A stretch of 28,403 nt of DNA from contig WIXG01000659.1 in assembly GCA_009869945.1 (NCBI GenBank), forward strand, positions 1-28,403. Reading direction: 5' to 3'. The notes under the pieces were generated by a model. It saw only the letters and a program-made list of their open reading frames with translations, was not told where the DNA came from and made no database searches. Each line of letters begins with the position of its first letter. The first letter of the stretch is position 1. The translations under genes were made by a program, and so were the position numbers. Positions 10,542 through 28,403 of the stretch are shown one piece after another. The stretch is from Mesaphorura yosii (lineage: Eukaryota; Arthropoda; Collembola; Poduromorpha; Tullbergiidae).

Positions 10542-10550
10542 TATATAAAA
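10542..10550 (+). promoter_or_regulatory. TATA box of the fatty acid synthase gene
   Basis: TATATAAAA is the best TATA match in the 3.7 kb before the synthase start codon. Transcription would begin near 10572. The downstream 336 nt lack any ATG and end in a strong splice donor, which supports this being a true promoter. Confidence 0.6.
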
Positions 10551-10571
10551 CCATGGCTCACGTTCTCAGCT

Positions 10572-10907
10572 CGTCCTTATTCAGCCGCTTGACTCTGAGT
10601 AGTTGAGACGCGTATAGACTTGACTCCAGACTCGCGTTGCATTGCGTAGGAGCTGTTACACTACTCGTTAGGATTAATTGCGAAAGTGTTTTTAGTAGAC
10701 CCACATACAGAAATCAGTTTTCAAGTGTTAACTTGAGCAATTAAACTGACCGACTCAATCAACGCCGACTCTACGACACGTGTAAGACACATTCACAGCA
10801 GCAGCAAGCAAGAACAAATCGATCGACCGACTGACTAGCCGAAGCGACCTACCCGCAAAAAATTTGGCGTACCTACCCACGAAAGCGAGCTAAGACAAAT
10901 TGAAAAG
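10572..10907 (+). other. Inferred non-coding first exon of fatty acid synthase
   Basis: This segment starts about 30 bp after the TATA box and ends at AAAAG|GTAAGC. I found no ATG in its 336 nt, though about five would be expected by chance. The 41 nt of leader in the next exon (14212-14252) are also ATG-free. This is what a scanning 5' leader should look like. It contains an E-box CACGTG at 10777-10782, a known class of site for bHLH factors of the USF/SREBP type; use here is not shown. The exact 5' end is inferred. Confidence 0.55.
10689..10706 (+). repeat. Left arm of 18-bp long-range inverted repeat
   Basis: TTTTTAGTAGACCCACAT lies in the inferred first exon of the synthase. Its exact reverse complement is at 23433-23450, about 12.7 kb away, at the 3' end of the same gene. 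Confidence 0.7.
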
Positions 10908-13900
10908 GTAAGCACTCTGATAACTCTGGTAATTAAGTAATTAGTCAGTTTTGAACAAAAAGCTGGACATGAAAAGGCTAAAGTCCAATGGCTGTTTTGG
11001 GCAAAATGAGACGTAGAAGCCAGTATTACTCCAGCCCTGACCTTTTCAACGTAATTCGCCATGGGTCACTCAAAATAATCAGTGGGCATTGGAATCGACG
11101 TACTAAACACTAATTGACGTAAAGGCAGGCCATGTCAATGGCAGATTGGGCTCTTTGGACCAACTGATTGAAAAAAGTCGATCAAAACCCTCAAAACAGC
11201 GTTGTTTTGCACTGCATTGAGCCGGCGTTTTGATGGAACTCAAAGCGCTCGACTGCTTGACGCTTGGCTTGCGCTTTTTTGCGTACGTGCTTCACAATAG
11301 CAAAAGCACCACGAGAGCCTAACCTTGCCCAATGTAACTTACTACAAATACATAAATAAAGTGCGAATACAGTCAGCAGTACGCCGAAACACTGTGGTGG
11401 TGATTCATGATTCATTGTTGTACGTGGTGCATTGTAACACGTCGCGTTAGCTCGGCTTGGCAGATGAATTTTTGTGGGTACGCGTAAGAATTCATGAGAA
11501 AGCAGCTAAGCAACGTCTCATTCGCATTTCGTGGTCGCCCAACTCGTAACGCGAGGACCGGTGATCAGACGAGACGATGACGGATCACGCCACAATTGCG
11601 AACTGCCAATAGTCTCTTGCGAAATTGTAACGACGCAACGCGCCATCCACGACGGGCACGGCACGGGGCTTCAGCATGATTCATGGCATGGCATGGCCCT
11701 TTTCTCCTGCGCTGCAGAGAAATTCGTACATAGGAAACGAGATAAGTACGGAAAGTACCACGAATGATGGACGAGTGCGATGATACGATGGCCGTGACCA
11801 AGATGAGTATGAATTACGTACCAGCACATATTAACAATTGCGTACACACGCCGACGCGCCAGCGAACTGCAAATATGAACAATGGCACAGCGCGATGGAA
11901 AATTTGCTTTGGTTAATGTCAAAGATGGTAAAGATGAGATTTTCGCGATTGCCCAACCTAACGCTGAGAAATGAATTTTTCGTCATCACCATATAAATTC
12001 AGTAATTGACGCGGTCAGTCAGCTCGTTTCTTGTGAGATAATCTTTGTTAAGTGAATTCATGTGCAATGTCGCTCAATTAAGAGTTAACTGGCGATTTCT
12101 GAGCAACAAATTTTGCTGGAATTAAGTTTTATGGCAACCAATCGCCAACCCTCACCGAGGAACTTAGAGAAAACTGTGTTTAACTCGTGAACGAAAGTTA
12201 TTGGTGGTCAAACAACACGCAAAGTGCGACACGTTTTAATTTTTAGCAGAATTCTTTAGCCAGATTCTTGACGAATTGGTCTAAAATTATCATTTCACGC
12301 AAGTAACAAATCAGTACCATTAATTTTAATTTAGCTATACCATTGCCAAGTTGCTAGAATATCAATTAAGGTGTAGCATTCGACTAATTTTAAGTATTAC
12401 ACAAGTGTAGCTGTGTATTTTTGGACTGTATTACCGGCTGTGCCTGTGCTGCAGTGGAGTTATTGATCGGAAGGATCGGATTGCAGATCCAAGTTCAAGT
12501 TCAAGTACAGGTAAATGTAGAGTTTGGCTGCATTAAGAATTCATGCATGGTCATTAGAAATCGAATATAGAAGTCACTAGTCAATAATCTTATGTGTGGA
12601 GTACGGAGTATCGATTTGAGCGTTTAGAATTCCAGTTTTGATTAATTCATGAGGTTGGCCAGGCCAACCCTGTCATTTCTTAACGTCGTTTCCATGAAGG
12701 CCGCTGCACTGAATTTTCTGTGCCGTTCTCCGACGACGACTCCCGATTCCGGTTGGCACATAACACATTGCACATGGCCTAATCGTGATGTGGGACTGCC
12801 AACCCAGCTACTTTATTTGATGATTACTTAACACCAGCAGAGATTACGACCGGCAAACGGCAGGGTAGCGGCAGCCTTGAGATTACATCATATTAATGTT
12901 ACGGTGGAGTAATGTCATTCAAGCATGGAGATTCGATCTTGCAAGCCGCGAGCGTGGTGTGACTCTTGACTTGACATTGACATTTAAACCATTTCATTTT
13001 TATCCATCTCGTCTGGGCTACCAATTTCGTCATTAATTCACACATGTGCTCAATATGCTGGCTGGCTTGAAGCGTTGCAGATTAGGAGCATGCGGCCCAA
13101 GGATCCATGCGCTCTTGTCTTGTTAAATTAGTCCCTGACTCTTTTGACCGGCTGACCCTGATTAAATGCTATGCTATGCTCTGAATTTAGTTACTGTTAC
13201 ATTACTGCAGCCAATTACCTCACATTAATCGAGAATCTTCTTTCAACCTATTGGAAACCTGTGCTGCTCCTTTCTCGCTAAGAACCATACAGGAGATCTG
13301 CACTTATTTCTAATCTTGACATTAACGACGCATGAGTCTGGGCCTGATTCCGGGCTCTTGAACATTATGCAATTCTGGTCGGCTGATAAGATAACGTCCA
13401 GGCAGTCGACCTTGTCGTGCTTTAGCTGTAGCTCATTTTGCAATTCATTCGAGGATAATGCGCAGATTCACAATTCGCGATTAATGTCTTAGAATCGCGA
13501 TTAGCATAAAACTTTTCATGCATCAGGAAATAATTTCACAACCTCGCCTTGAATCCGTGCTGATACTCGAATCGACCGAAGTTCAAAGCAATTTTGTCTC
13601 AAAACTCGAAATCGAGAACGAGAAGACTGCATGTCAGAATTTAAACTTTTCCATCCGTCAGATAATTGCAGGACGCGCTTAGCACGCAAGAAACAAGACC
13701 AAGAAGTCCGTAAGCTTAACAAACAAACACAAAACCCAAATTTTCGTGAGAACAAAATTCAAGTTTCTCTTTGTCGTTCGCATTCTCGCAGCCAGCCGAA
13801 AGAAGATGATAGGTTAGTTTTGGTGATCACACCACCACAGCAGTCAGCGAGAAACGCATTGCATCCAGATTCGCATTGCGATTTTTTTCAGTTTCATTGT

Positions 13901-14211
13901 CAATGCTACGCTACATGCTATGCTGCGCAATTTTATATACCTCAGGCGCAGTCGGTCAATGCTTTATGCTTGAAGTTAATGGCTACATCATCTTTCATGA
14001 GCTGCACACATGCAGCTAGTTCCCCAGTTGCCAGTTGCCTGTTACGTGATTTTCAAGTTACATAACAGTTTAAATGCTTAGTTTAAATGTCAAGTTTGCG
14101 TTCGCTTGCTGTGCAAAGTGAAGAGTCTGCAGAGATTGAGACTATTTAAGTTTGGGGCACGCTGCGACCTACGACTATTTAACTAATTAACTATTGTGTG
14201 TTTTATTCCAG
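10908..14211 (+). other. Inferred 3.3-kb first intron of fatty acid synthase
   Basis: Donor GTAAGC at 10908; acceptor TTTTATTCCAG ending at 14211. It is over ten times longer than the other introns of the gene (65-259 bp), a layout typical of a regulatory first intron. No open frame inside looks like protein. It contains an SRE-like site (13826-13835), runs such as CATGGCATGGCATGG near 11682, ATGCTATGCTATGCT-like words near 13167 and 13915, and a double AATCGCGATTA-like motif at about 13475-13504. Confidence 0.5.
13826..13835 (+). promoter_or_regulatory. Sterol-regulatory-element-like site in intron 1
   Basis: ATCACACCAC differs by one base from the classical LDL-receptor SRE-1 ATCACCCCAC. 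SREBP controls fatty acid synthase in mammals and Drosophila, so the placement is sensible. A one-mismatch 10-mer is expected by chance now and then in 3 kb, so this is only suggestive. Confidence 0.25.
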
Positions 14212-14252
14212 CACCAGCACTCTATTACTGAAGACACACAGCACAACACAAA

Positions 14253-22946
<8,694 letters not shown>

Positions 22947-23432
22947 GCCATCCAGCGCTTAGCGATTAGTTAAAATAGTGTCTAGTACGTCTATTCGTTC
23001 AAAATTGTGAATACGAAGAATACTCAAATACAGCTTTAAATCGTACCGTGACGTTGACGTTGAGCTGGGCTCAAAATGGGAAATGGCAGACAAAATTGTA
23101 TTTAATATTTAATTTAACTAGGTTATTAATACAAAGTGTAAAAGTGCTGTGCCGACTTGCTGGCTGACACTTCCTTATTACAGACCTGCCAAAGACTCGA
23201 CGCAACTCAGACTTCGACTTCGATTGTAAAATCAAGTCGACTGTGATTCGACTTCGAAAATATGACACGACAAAGACAAACAAGAAGACATACTTTTAAA
23301 TTAGGTTTTAGGTTAGGACTTGTAATTCTTAATTAGACTAGGCTATTTTAGTATTAATTTTAGAGATAACCGACGCCAAGCCAATACATTTACGGCATAC
23401 GAAATACGAAACTGAACGAATAAATACAATAC
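22947..23432 (+). other. Probable 3' UTR of fatty acid synthase
   Basis: AT-rich sequence with no protein-like frame runs from the synthase stop to the AATAAA at 23419. It contains short repeats of ACTTCGACTTCG / GATTCGACTTCG type around 23210-23257 that could fold on themselves (TCGACT/AGTCGA). Confidence 0.5.
23419..23424 (+). terminator. Poly(A) signal, probably of fatty acid synthase
   Basis: AATAAA in ACGAATAAATACAAT, 473 bp after the synthase stop and the first canonical signal there. Cleavage would fall near 23434-23454, leaving only about 40-55 bp before the next gene's ATG. Confidence 0.5.
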
Positions 23433-23450
23433 ATGTGGGTCTACTAAAAA
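23433..23450 (+). repeat. Right arm of 18-bp long-range inverted repeat
   Basis: ATGTGGGTCTACTAAAAA is the exact reverse complement of 10689-10706 in the synthase first exon. It starts 9 bp after the AATAAA at 23419-23424, so it sits at or across the expected cleavage site. Confidence 0.7.
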
Positions 23451-23488
23451 AAACGACTACAGCTGTTTACAGTTTTCCAGTTCAAGAA

Positions 23489-25800
23489 ATGGAGCGCCTA
23501 CGCTTACGCGTACGTCTCCTGATTGCTCTAGCGGTGGCGGCCATCGCCTTCATACAGCTACCACCAGCATGCATTCACGCCCACCACGCCTCAAGAGCAG
23601 CCGGAAAATTCGAGAACGACAACGCCCGAACGGCCGCCGACATAGATCTGATTGAATTCGAGATCAAAAACTTGAATCGGCCGCACTTGCTCCTGGACAA
23701 CTCTGTCCTCGTACAAGAAATAGACGCCGACGGCGACGCGGAGCTGACAAAGTACAGATGGATGACGGTTCGCCCTGGCGACGGTGACTGGGATGTGAAC
23801 TCGCGGCGGACACACAAGTCGCGGGTCGTTCTAAAGCGGCCTGGGATCGAAGTGGGGCAGAATGTAATCATCTTCAACAGTGGGAAACACGCAGGCTTCG
23901 GCCCGGCCACGGATCGTACGTACGTCGTCCTCCGGAAGTACGAAAAGGTCGCCCATCCGCACACGTACCTCGTCAATTTGGTGTACATTTGGTAAGCAAG
24001 AAAGGAAATGGCCCGAAAGCGAGATTTTAAATTCGAATGCCTATTTTCAGGCACATTGGCACCCGGCAAGAGATCCACATCGAATGGTCGTCGTTTGACG
24101 AAGTTGACTACCTCGCTCTCAACACAGACAACAAAATCGAGCGAGCCCTTTGCCGAAACGAAGACTGCGACTTTCCGCAGTGGATATTCGGGACTTGTGC
24201 GATTTTATCGCGAGATTGCAGCGAGGTTCTGACTACCCGGGACGAGAGCGAGATGACGTTCAGCGAAGAGAGCGATGAAGATGAAGACGAGCCCGGCAGT
24301 AGGGAAGGTGACTGGAGATCGTTTGCTCGGAAGACGAGGAGGCATTCCAAGCACCGGCGCATGCGCCACACCCGGGGCAGAGACGGAGACGATAGCAAAG
24401 AGAAAGATGGACGATTGAACACGTGGATCGTTGGGCCAGGAATCAGAGTTCGAGTCTCCAACCGTGATAAAGATAGGCACGACGACAACAAAGACAAGGC
24501 CTGGGACATCGATGAAGATAGCCACGGCTCTTCGTCGAAGGAGTCCGAGCCCAAACGCAATTGGTGGAAGTGGTGGCAGAAGGACAAGAAGAAATCGAAC
24601 AAAAGACCTTCTTACCGGTACCGGAAATACGGTCGAGGTCGAAGGAAGTCGAAGAATGACCACGAACACGAGCATGACGGCGACGGCGGGACGGAGCTCG
24701 GGTTCAAGAACGAGGTCGACAAGGACGACAGAGTGCGGGAGTCGCTGCTGGACGTCGAACTCCGCCAAATCTGCTACGATTGCCAGAGCATCGGCAACTT
24801 TTACGACGAGTACCTGGAGGAGGCCAAGAATTCAAATAAGATTGGTCGGATCCTGAAGAAGCAGCAGCAGCGTACATCGGCATCGACGCGATGGTGGTGG
24901 GCGCGAACACACAGAAAAGAGCCTGCAGGCGCAGCTAGTACCGTTCCGTTCATCGGATTCGGAGACTGCGGAGAGCACCAACTGCTGGAGCTCCCGAGGT
25001 CGCCTCGCCACCCGAAAACGGCACAACTGGATGACGTGATCGAATTTTACGTCGAAACCCTGCGAGTGCAGTGCAAACCGGAGATGATTGACGAGCTGCG
25101 GAGTTGGCTCACGACGAAATTGAATTTCACGCACGTGCAGCCGGACTTGACGCTGGGTCTGATACCAACTAGTTTAATCATGTAAGCACATCTTTACAAG
25201 GCATTACACTGCAGAAGATTACGATTTGGGTACTCCGTCTTTTTCAGGAAATACAATCTGCTCAGCAAAGACGAGTACGAAATGCTCTTCTCGGCCGCCC
25301 TCCTTTCTCAGTACACGATGCGGTTCGTGGAGGAGACGAATCTCGGGCTGAGCAGCGCCAGCGTGGCGTCCGCGAAGGATCAGGCGGTGCAGCGCCAGCA
25401 GCAGCTTTCTCCACGCACGGCTTTCCTGAAGCGGCTCACCCTCCGTTTCTTAACGTATATCCAGTACAACATTCCACAGCATTATGTCAAACTCACCCGT
25501 TCCATGATTCAGCTCCTCCTGGACAAATTCCATACACTGCTCGCTCAGCGAGTCGAACTGCTCAAATCAAGCCGGCGAGTGGCGCGCCTCGGATTTGAAC
25601 AGACCAAGGAGCACTCGAAGCGAATTGCGCTCAACTACAACGACCTGCAGCAAATCATGGGGCTCAAGGAGCACATAATCTTTGGGACCGAACCGAGCCT
25701 CAAGTCGGGCTTGGCCAGCAAAGACGCATTCACGAGTTTCTACGTTCTGAATGAACAACGCATGAAATTCCTCGTCGACTCTTATCGCATACATGCCTGA
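23489..25800 (+). CDS. Unrecognised secreted protein with charged and Trp/Lys-rich segments
   Basis: Exons 23489-23991, 24051-25181 and 25248-25800 join (both introns GT-AG, phase 2) into 728 residues. The start is the ATG before ERLRLRVRLL: basic residues then a hydrophobic core (LIALAVAAIAFIQLPPA) make a signal peptide, cut near residue 31. Residues about 60-200 look like a beta-rich folded domain ending in HIEWSSF, then a Cys cluster (LCRNEDCDFPQWIFGTC...DC). Residues about 235-400 are low-complexity: Asp/Glu-rich, then Arg/His/Lys/Asp-rich, with a WWKWW cluster at 339-343 and WWW at 449-451. The C-terminal about 230 residues are helical with two further Cys pairs and no membrane segment. 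I do not recognise any family. Many dibasic sites suggest possible processing. The poly(A) signal at 25861 overlaps the antisense receptor gene. Confidence 0.75.
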
Positions 25801-25825
25801 TGCGTGGCGTGACGGAATTTGCAAT

Positions 25826-27066
25826 TTATTTTCGTGTTAGCAAAACACTACGGGCAGTCCAATAAAATATTAACCCCACAACTTTCACAGTCGTAAAGCG
25901 GATGACATACGCGAATGAGTTGATACGGATTTTCAGGGGGAAACACGCCCGGACTTGTTTCTTGTTGATCGTTCGCCTTATCGACGGTCTTGGCCCGCCT
26001 GGGTCAGCCTGCGCCTGTGCTTTGGCCCGCAGCGTCTTAATAAAGCGTGTCGACAGCGAATTGACTGCTGCCGCCCTCGGAAAGATGACGAAAACACAGA
26101 AGAAGGCGACGCAACTGAAGCAGACGGAAACGGAGACGGCTGACGGGTTGAGTTCATGGGTATGGCGGATAAGGATGTGGTTGGTCACGACGGCGACGGC
26201 AATCAGGTAGAATTGGATTGCGGGAAGTCCAAGCACCGCGAAGCAGCAGTTGAATTCCTGTGTGAGAATCTGGAAACACTTGTAAATTGCGTACGTCGAC
26301 TCCGACGAGAGGCGGTTTGGTCGATTCGCCTGGTGGATGATTTCCCGGAGCCAGTACAGTGTCCCGTAAAAGTAAGGGAAGAGCATGATGAAGAGGAAGA
26401 TGCAGTACTGCCAAAGACAGATGTAGAACGGGTACTCAAAGAGACAGAAGATGACGAGGAGCGGCCAAGATAGGTATCCGTCAGCTTCGGGGACGAGAGA
26501 ATAGACGTAGTAAGGGTTTCGGGCGCCCTCGACGAACATGATGAGACCCACGAGGCTCTGAGAGTAAGACACGTACAGGAAGGATTTGACGATGATGTAC
26601 GAAATGTCGACGTGCTGATCGACGTGACCAGCGGCTGCGGAGCAAATTGAGCAAATTAACAACGAATTCAACCGAAAGTCAATTCCAATGCAATCAATAC
26701 AATTTTCGACTTGCCATCCAGTTTCTGAATGAACCGGAAGTACTGATTGAAGAGGCTGGCCAAATGCTGTCGATTCCACACGACATTGACGGCGAGGACG
26801 GCGACACACGAGTACAGGATAAAGAAAAGCATATGCAGCACATTCTTGACTTGATCCTTGGCTAGTTCCTTGCCGTGCACGAATTTCGAGACGAGTATGA
26901 AGGATGAGTAAGCCCAAATGGTGAGTGGCCAAAAGAGACGCTTCGGCGTGAGGGGGGTGGGAGTGAGTTTGAATTGGGCAGAGTTCCATACGAACGGGAT
27001 CGTGCACATTTTCGTGGATTGCCTCAGGGCGACGTCAATAACTCGGTACGTCTTTGCCGTTATCAT
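25826..27066 (-). CDS. Seven-transmembrane chemoreceptor-like protein, tandem copy 1
   Basis: Exon 1 (27066-26715) and exon 2 (26634-25826) join, phase 1, into 386 residues. The 80-bp intron has a GC donor (G|GCAAGT) and a CCGCAG acceptor; no GT donor keeps the frame as well. The N-terminus (MITAKTYRVIDVALRQ...CTIPFVW) is followed by helices at about residues 50-68, 75-100, 125-150, 165-205, 240-262 and 270-295, and a conserved tail (RACFPLKIRINSFAYV then LIFYWTARSVLL). Length and layout fit insect-type gustatory receptors: tetrameric ligand-gated channels in sensory neurons with a cytoplasmic N-terminus. The tail closely matches the partial gene at 27863, so the two are recent tandem duplicates. 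Copy 1 has an extra Gly/Pro/Arg stretch (ADPGGPRPSIRR) before the conserved tail. Its 3' end converges with the secreted-protein gene, 26 bp apart at the coding level. Confidence 0.65.
25861..25866 (+). terminator. Poly(A) signal of the secreted-protein gene, antisense to a receptor gene
   Basis: AATAAA lies 61 bp after the stop at 25798-25800. On the other strand the same bases encode part of the receptor's last residues (GLIFYWT). The second receptor copy has an AATAAA at the same relative place (about 27899), so the word comes from conserved receptor codons. Confidence 0.5.
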
Positions 27067-27862
27067 CGTTTTCTGGTCCTGGCCGGTCGAAATAGAGATC
27101 GAAATCGTCCAGGTGTCGATGCGAAGCTGCTGCTACTAACGACTAAATTCACTGCTGCGTGATCGTCCTCGGTACATTTCTCTATTGATTGTCCACCTCA
27201 CTGCACACTGCCAGGGTCGCACTTAACTGATTAACTACTCAATTTATCATGAAACAATTATTACTCTGAAATGAATACCAAATACCGGGCATCGGTCGGG
27301 CCCGGGCATATTTAATTCAAGAGAAACGAGGTCAATTTGATCAAATTCTTCAATTAAGGAGCAGTCCGTCATAAGTACCGTCCCACTGCACTGCACTAGA
27401 AAAGAATCCGAATCAGTGGCCCATGCAGCGACAACGGCAGCAATAAACCGTTTCCACTTCCAACTTAGCAGCCGTGCCGACAGCAGGACATTAATAATGC
27501 AGGCCAGGCAATTTCTTCAAATTGACACCCTGGCATGACACGCCATGGCGCATGCAAGTAATTGCAGCAAAGTGGTCGTACATTTTTTAAAATTTACAGC
27601 CATAAACTGATAAACTCCCACTGGAAATGGCTGAAATCTACTAAAACTAAACTAGTAAAATATTTCGATATCATCTGCTGTGCCATGGATTACGTGGAGT
27701 AATAAATGCAATAAATGCCGAACATTAAAAGGGAATTAAAAGGAGTACACGCACACGAGGAATCGAGTTTTCCTGCTGTGTCAGATGCCAAGACGCAATA
27801 AACAGATAACAAAAATAATTCGATCACGGCACGAGGTCGGTACACGGCACGTCGTTGACGTA
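27067..27862. other. Spacer between the two tandem receptor genes
   Basis: About 0.8 kb with no gene. It should hold the promoter of copy 1 and the 3' end of copy 2. Features seen: a GC-rich patch with GGGCCCGGG (about 27298) in AT-rich surroundings and three plus-strand AATAAA words (about 27699-27800) with no plus-strand gene to serve. No convincing TATA was seen on the minus strand. Confidence 0.4.
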
Positions 27863-28403
27863 TTAATTCCGTGTAAGCAAAACACTTCGCACGGTCCAAT
27901 AAAAAATTAACCCCACAATTCGTACGGTCGTGAAACGGACGATGTAAGCGAATGAATTAATCCGGATTTTCAGGGGGAAACAGGCTCGGACGTGTCCTTT
28001 GGTGAGGACTGCGCCCACAACCGCTTGCGCCTTGGCTTCAAGCATTTTGATGAACCGGGTCGACAGCGAATTGACTTGGGCCGCCCTGGGGAAAATGATG
28101 AGCGACGTGCAGATGGCGACCGCACTCACGCAGATGACCATGGCGAACGCAGGCACGCTCAGTTCGTGGTAGTGCAGGAGCAAAATATGATTGCCCATGA
28201 CGGCAAGGAGGATGAGGTAGAATTGTATGGAGGGAATTGTGATCTCGCCGAAGCAGCAGTTGAATTCCTGGGCGAGGATCTGGAAACACTTGTAAATCGC
28301 GTAGGTCGACTCAGGCGAGAGGCGCTTTGGTCTATTTGCTTGGTAGATAATTTCCCGGAGCCAGTACAGCGTCCCGTAAAAGTAAGGGAAGAGCATGATG
28401 AAG
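27863..28403 (-). CDS. Seven-transmembrane chemoreceptor-like protein, tandem copy 2 (partial)
   Basis: The frame enters from the right edge and ends at the TAA at 27863-27865; about 180 C-terminal residues are present and the N-terminal half lies outside. It aligns without a break to copy 1: MLFPYFYGTLYWLREII, QANRP-RLS-ESTYAIYKCF, QEFNCCF, IIFPRAA-VNSLSTRFIK and RACFPLKIRINSFAY are shared. Two central stretches differ strongly (EITIPSIQFYLILLAVMGN against VLGLPAIQFYLIAVAVVTN; and the loop before RACFPLK). The 3' flanks share nothing obvious beyond the coding end, so the duplication is not brand new. Same likely role as copy 1. Confidence 0.65.
   Translation of the reverse strand, partial: FIMLFPYFYGTLYWLREIIYQANRPKRLSPESTYAIYKCFQILAQEFNCCFGEITIPSIQFYLILLAVMGNHILLLHYHELSVPAFAMVICVSAVAICTSLIIFPRAAQVNSLSTRFIKMLEAKAQAVVGAVLTKGHVRACFPLKIRINSFAYIVRFTTVRIVGLIFYWTVRSVLLTRN

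Noticed and set aside
11655..11700. CATGGCATGGCATGG run as a possible repeat array or CRISPR
   Set aside because: Only a few 5-bp units with no spacers; a simple-sequence fluctuation inside the first intron.
24108..24768. Long minus-strand open frames opposite the secreted-protein gene (164 and 187 codons)
   Set aside because: They mirror the biased codons of the charged plus-strand region (Ser/Leu/Val runs). The plus-strand frame has the signal peptide and splice sites.

Overview
The window is animal nuclear DNA, almost certainly arthropod. Genes have short GT-AG introns (mostly 60-120 bp), AATAAA poly(A) signals, TATA boxes, and no operon-like or bacterial features. The three seven-transmembrane chemoreceptor-like genes resemble the large expanded gustatory-receptor-type families of springtails (Collembola). 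That lineage call is inference; 'arthropod' is firmer.

Left third (1-8240): a possible 3' gene end at the edge; a secreted C-type-lectin/von Willebrand A protein (+, 1228-2467); a small unrecognised reading frame with an internal frame break (-, 3044-3621); a chemoreceptor-like gene (+, 4280-5589); the mitochondrial membrane protein TMEM223 (-, 6087-7117); and the AN1 zinc-finger stress protein ZFAND1 (-, 7343-8240). The last two are conserved housekeeping genes in tandem.

Centre (8241-23450): a single type I animal fatty acid synthase gene. I could join 15 coding exons in frame (14253-22946) into a 2444-residue protein with KS, MAT, DH, a shortened pseudo-methyltransferase/pseudo-KR region, ER, KR, ACP and TE, all with their key residues. 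Upstream I infer a TATA promoter (10542), an ATG-free non-coding first exon (about 10572-10907) and a 3.3-kb first intron, which together explain most of the long gene-free stretch. A 16-bp perfect palindrome lies just before the TATA box, an SRE-like site lies in intron 1, and a perfect 18-bp inverted repeat links the first exon with the 3' end of the gene.

Right end (23489-28403): a three-exon gene for an unrecognised secreted protein with charged, Trp/Lys-rich segments (+), then two tandem, closely related chemoreceptor-like genes on the minus strand, the second cut by the window edge. The secreted gene's poly(A) signal falls inside the antisense of the first receptor's last codons. No viral, bacterial, CRISPR or clear transposon sequence was seen. 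The genes are not functionally coupled beyond the tandem receptor pair.
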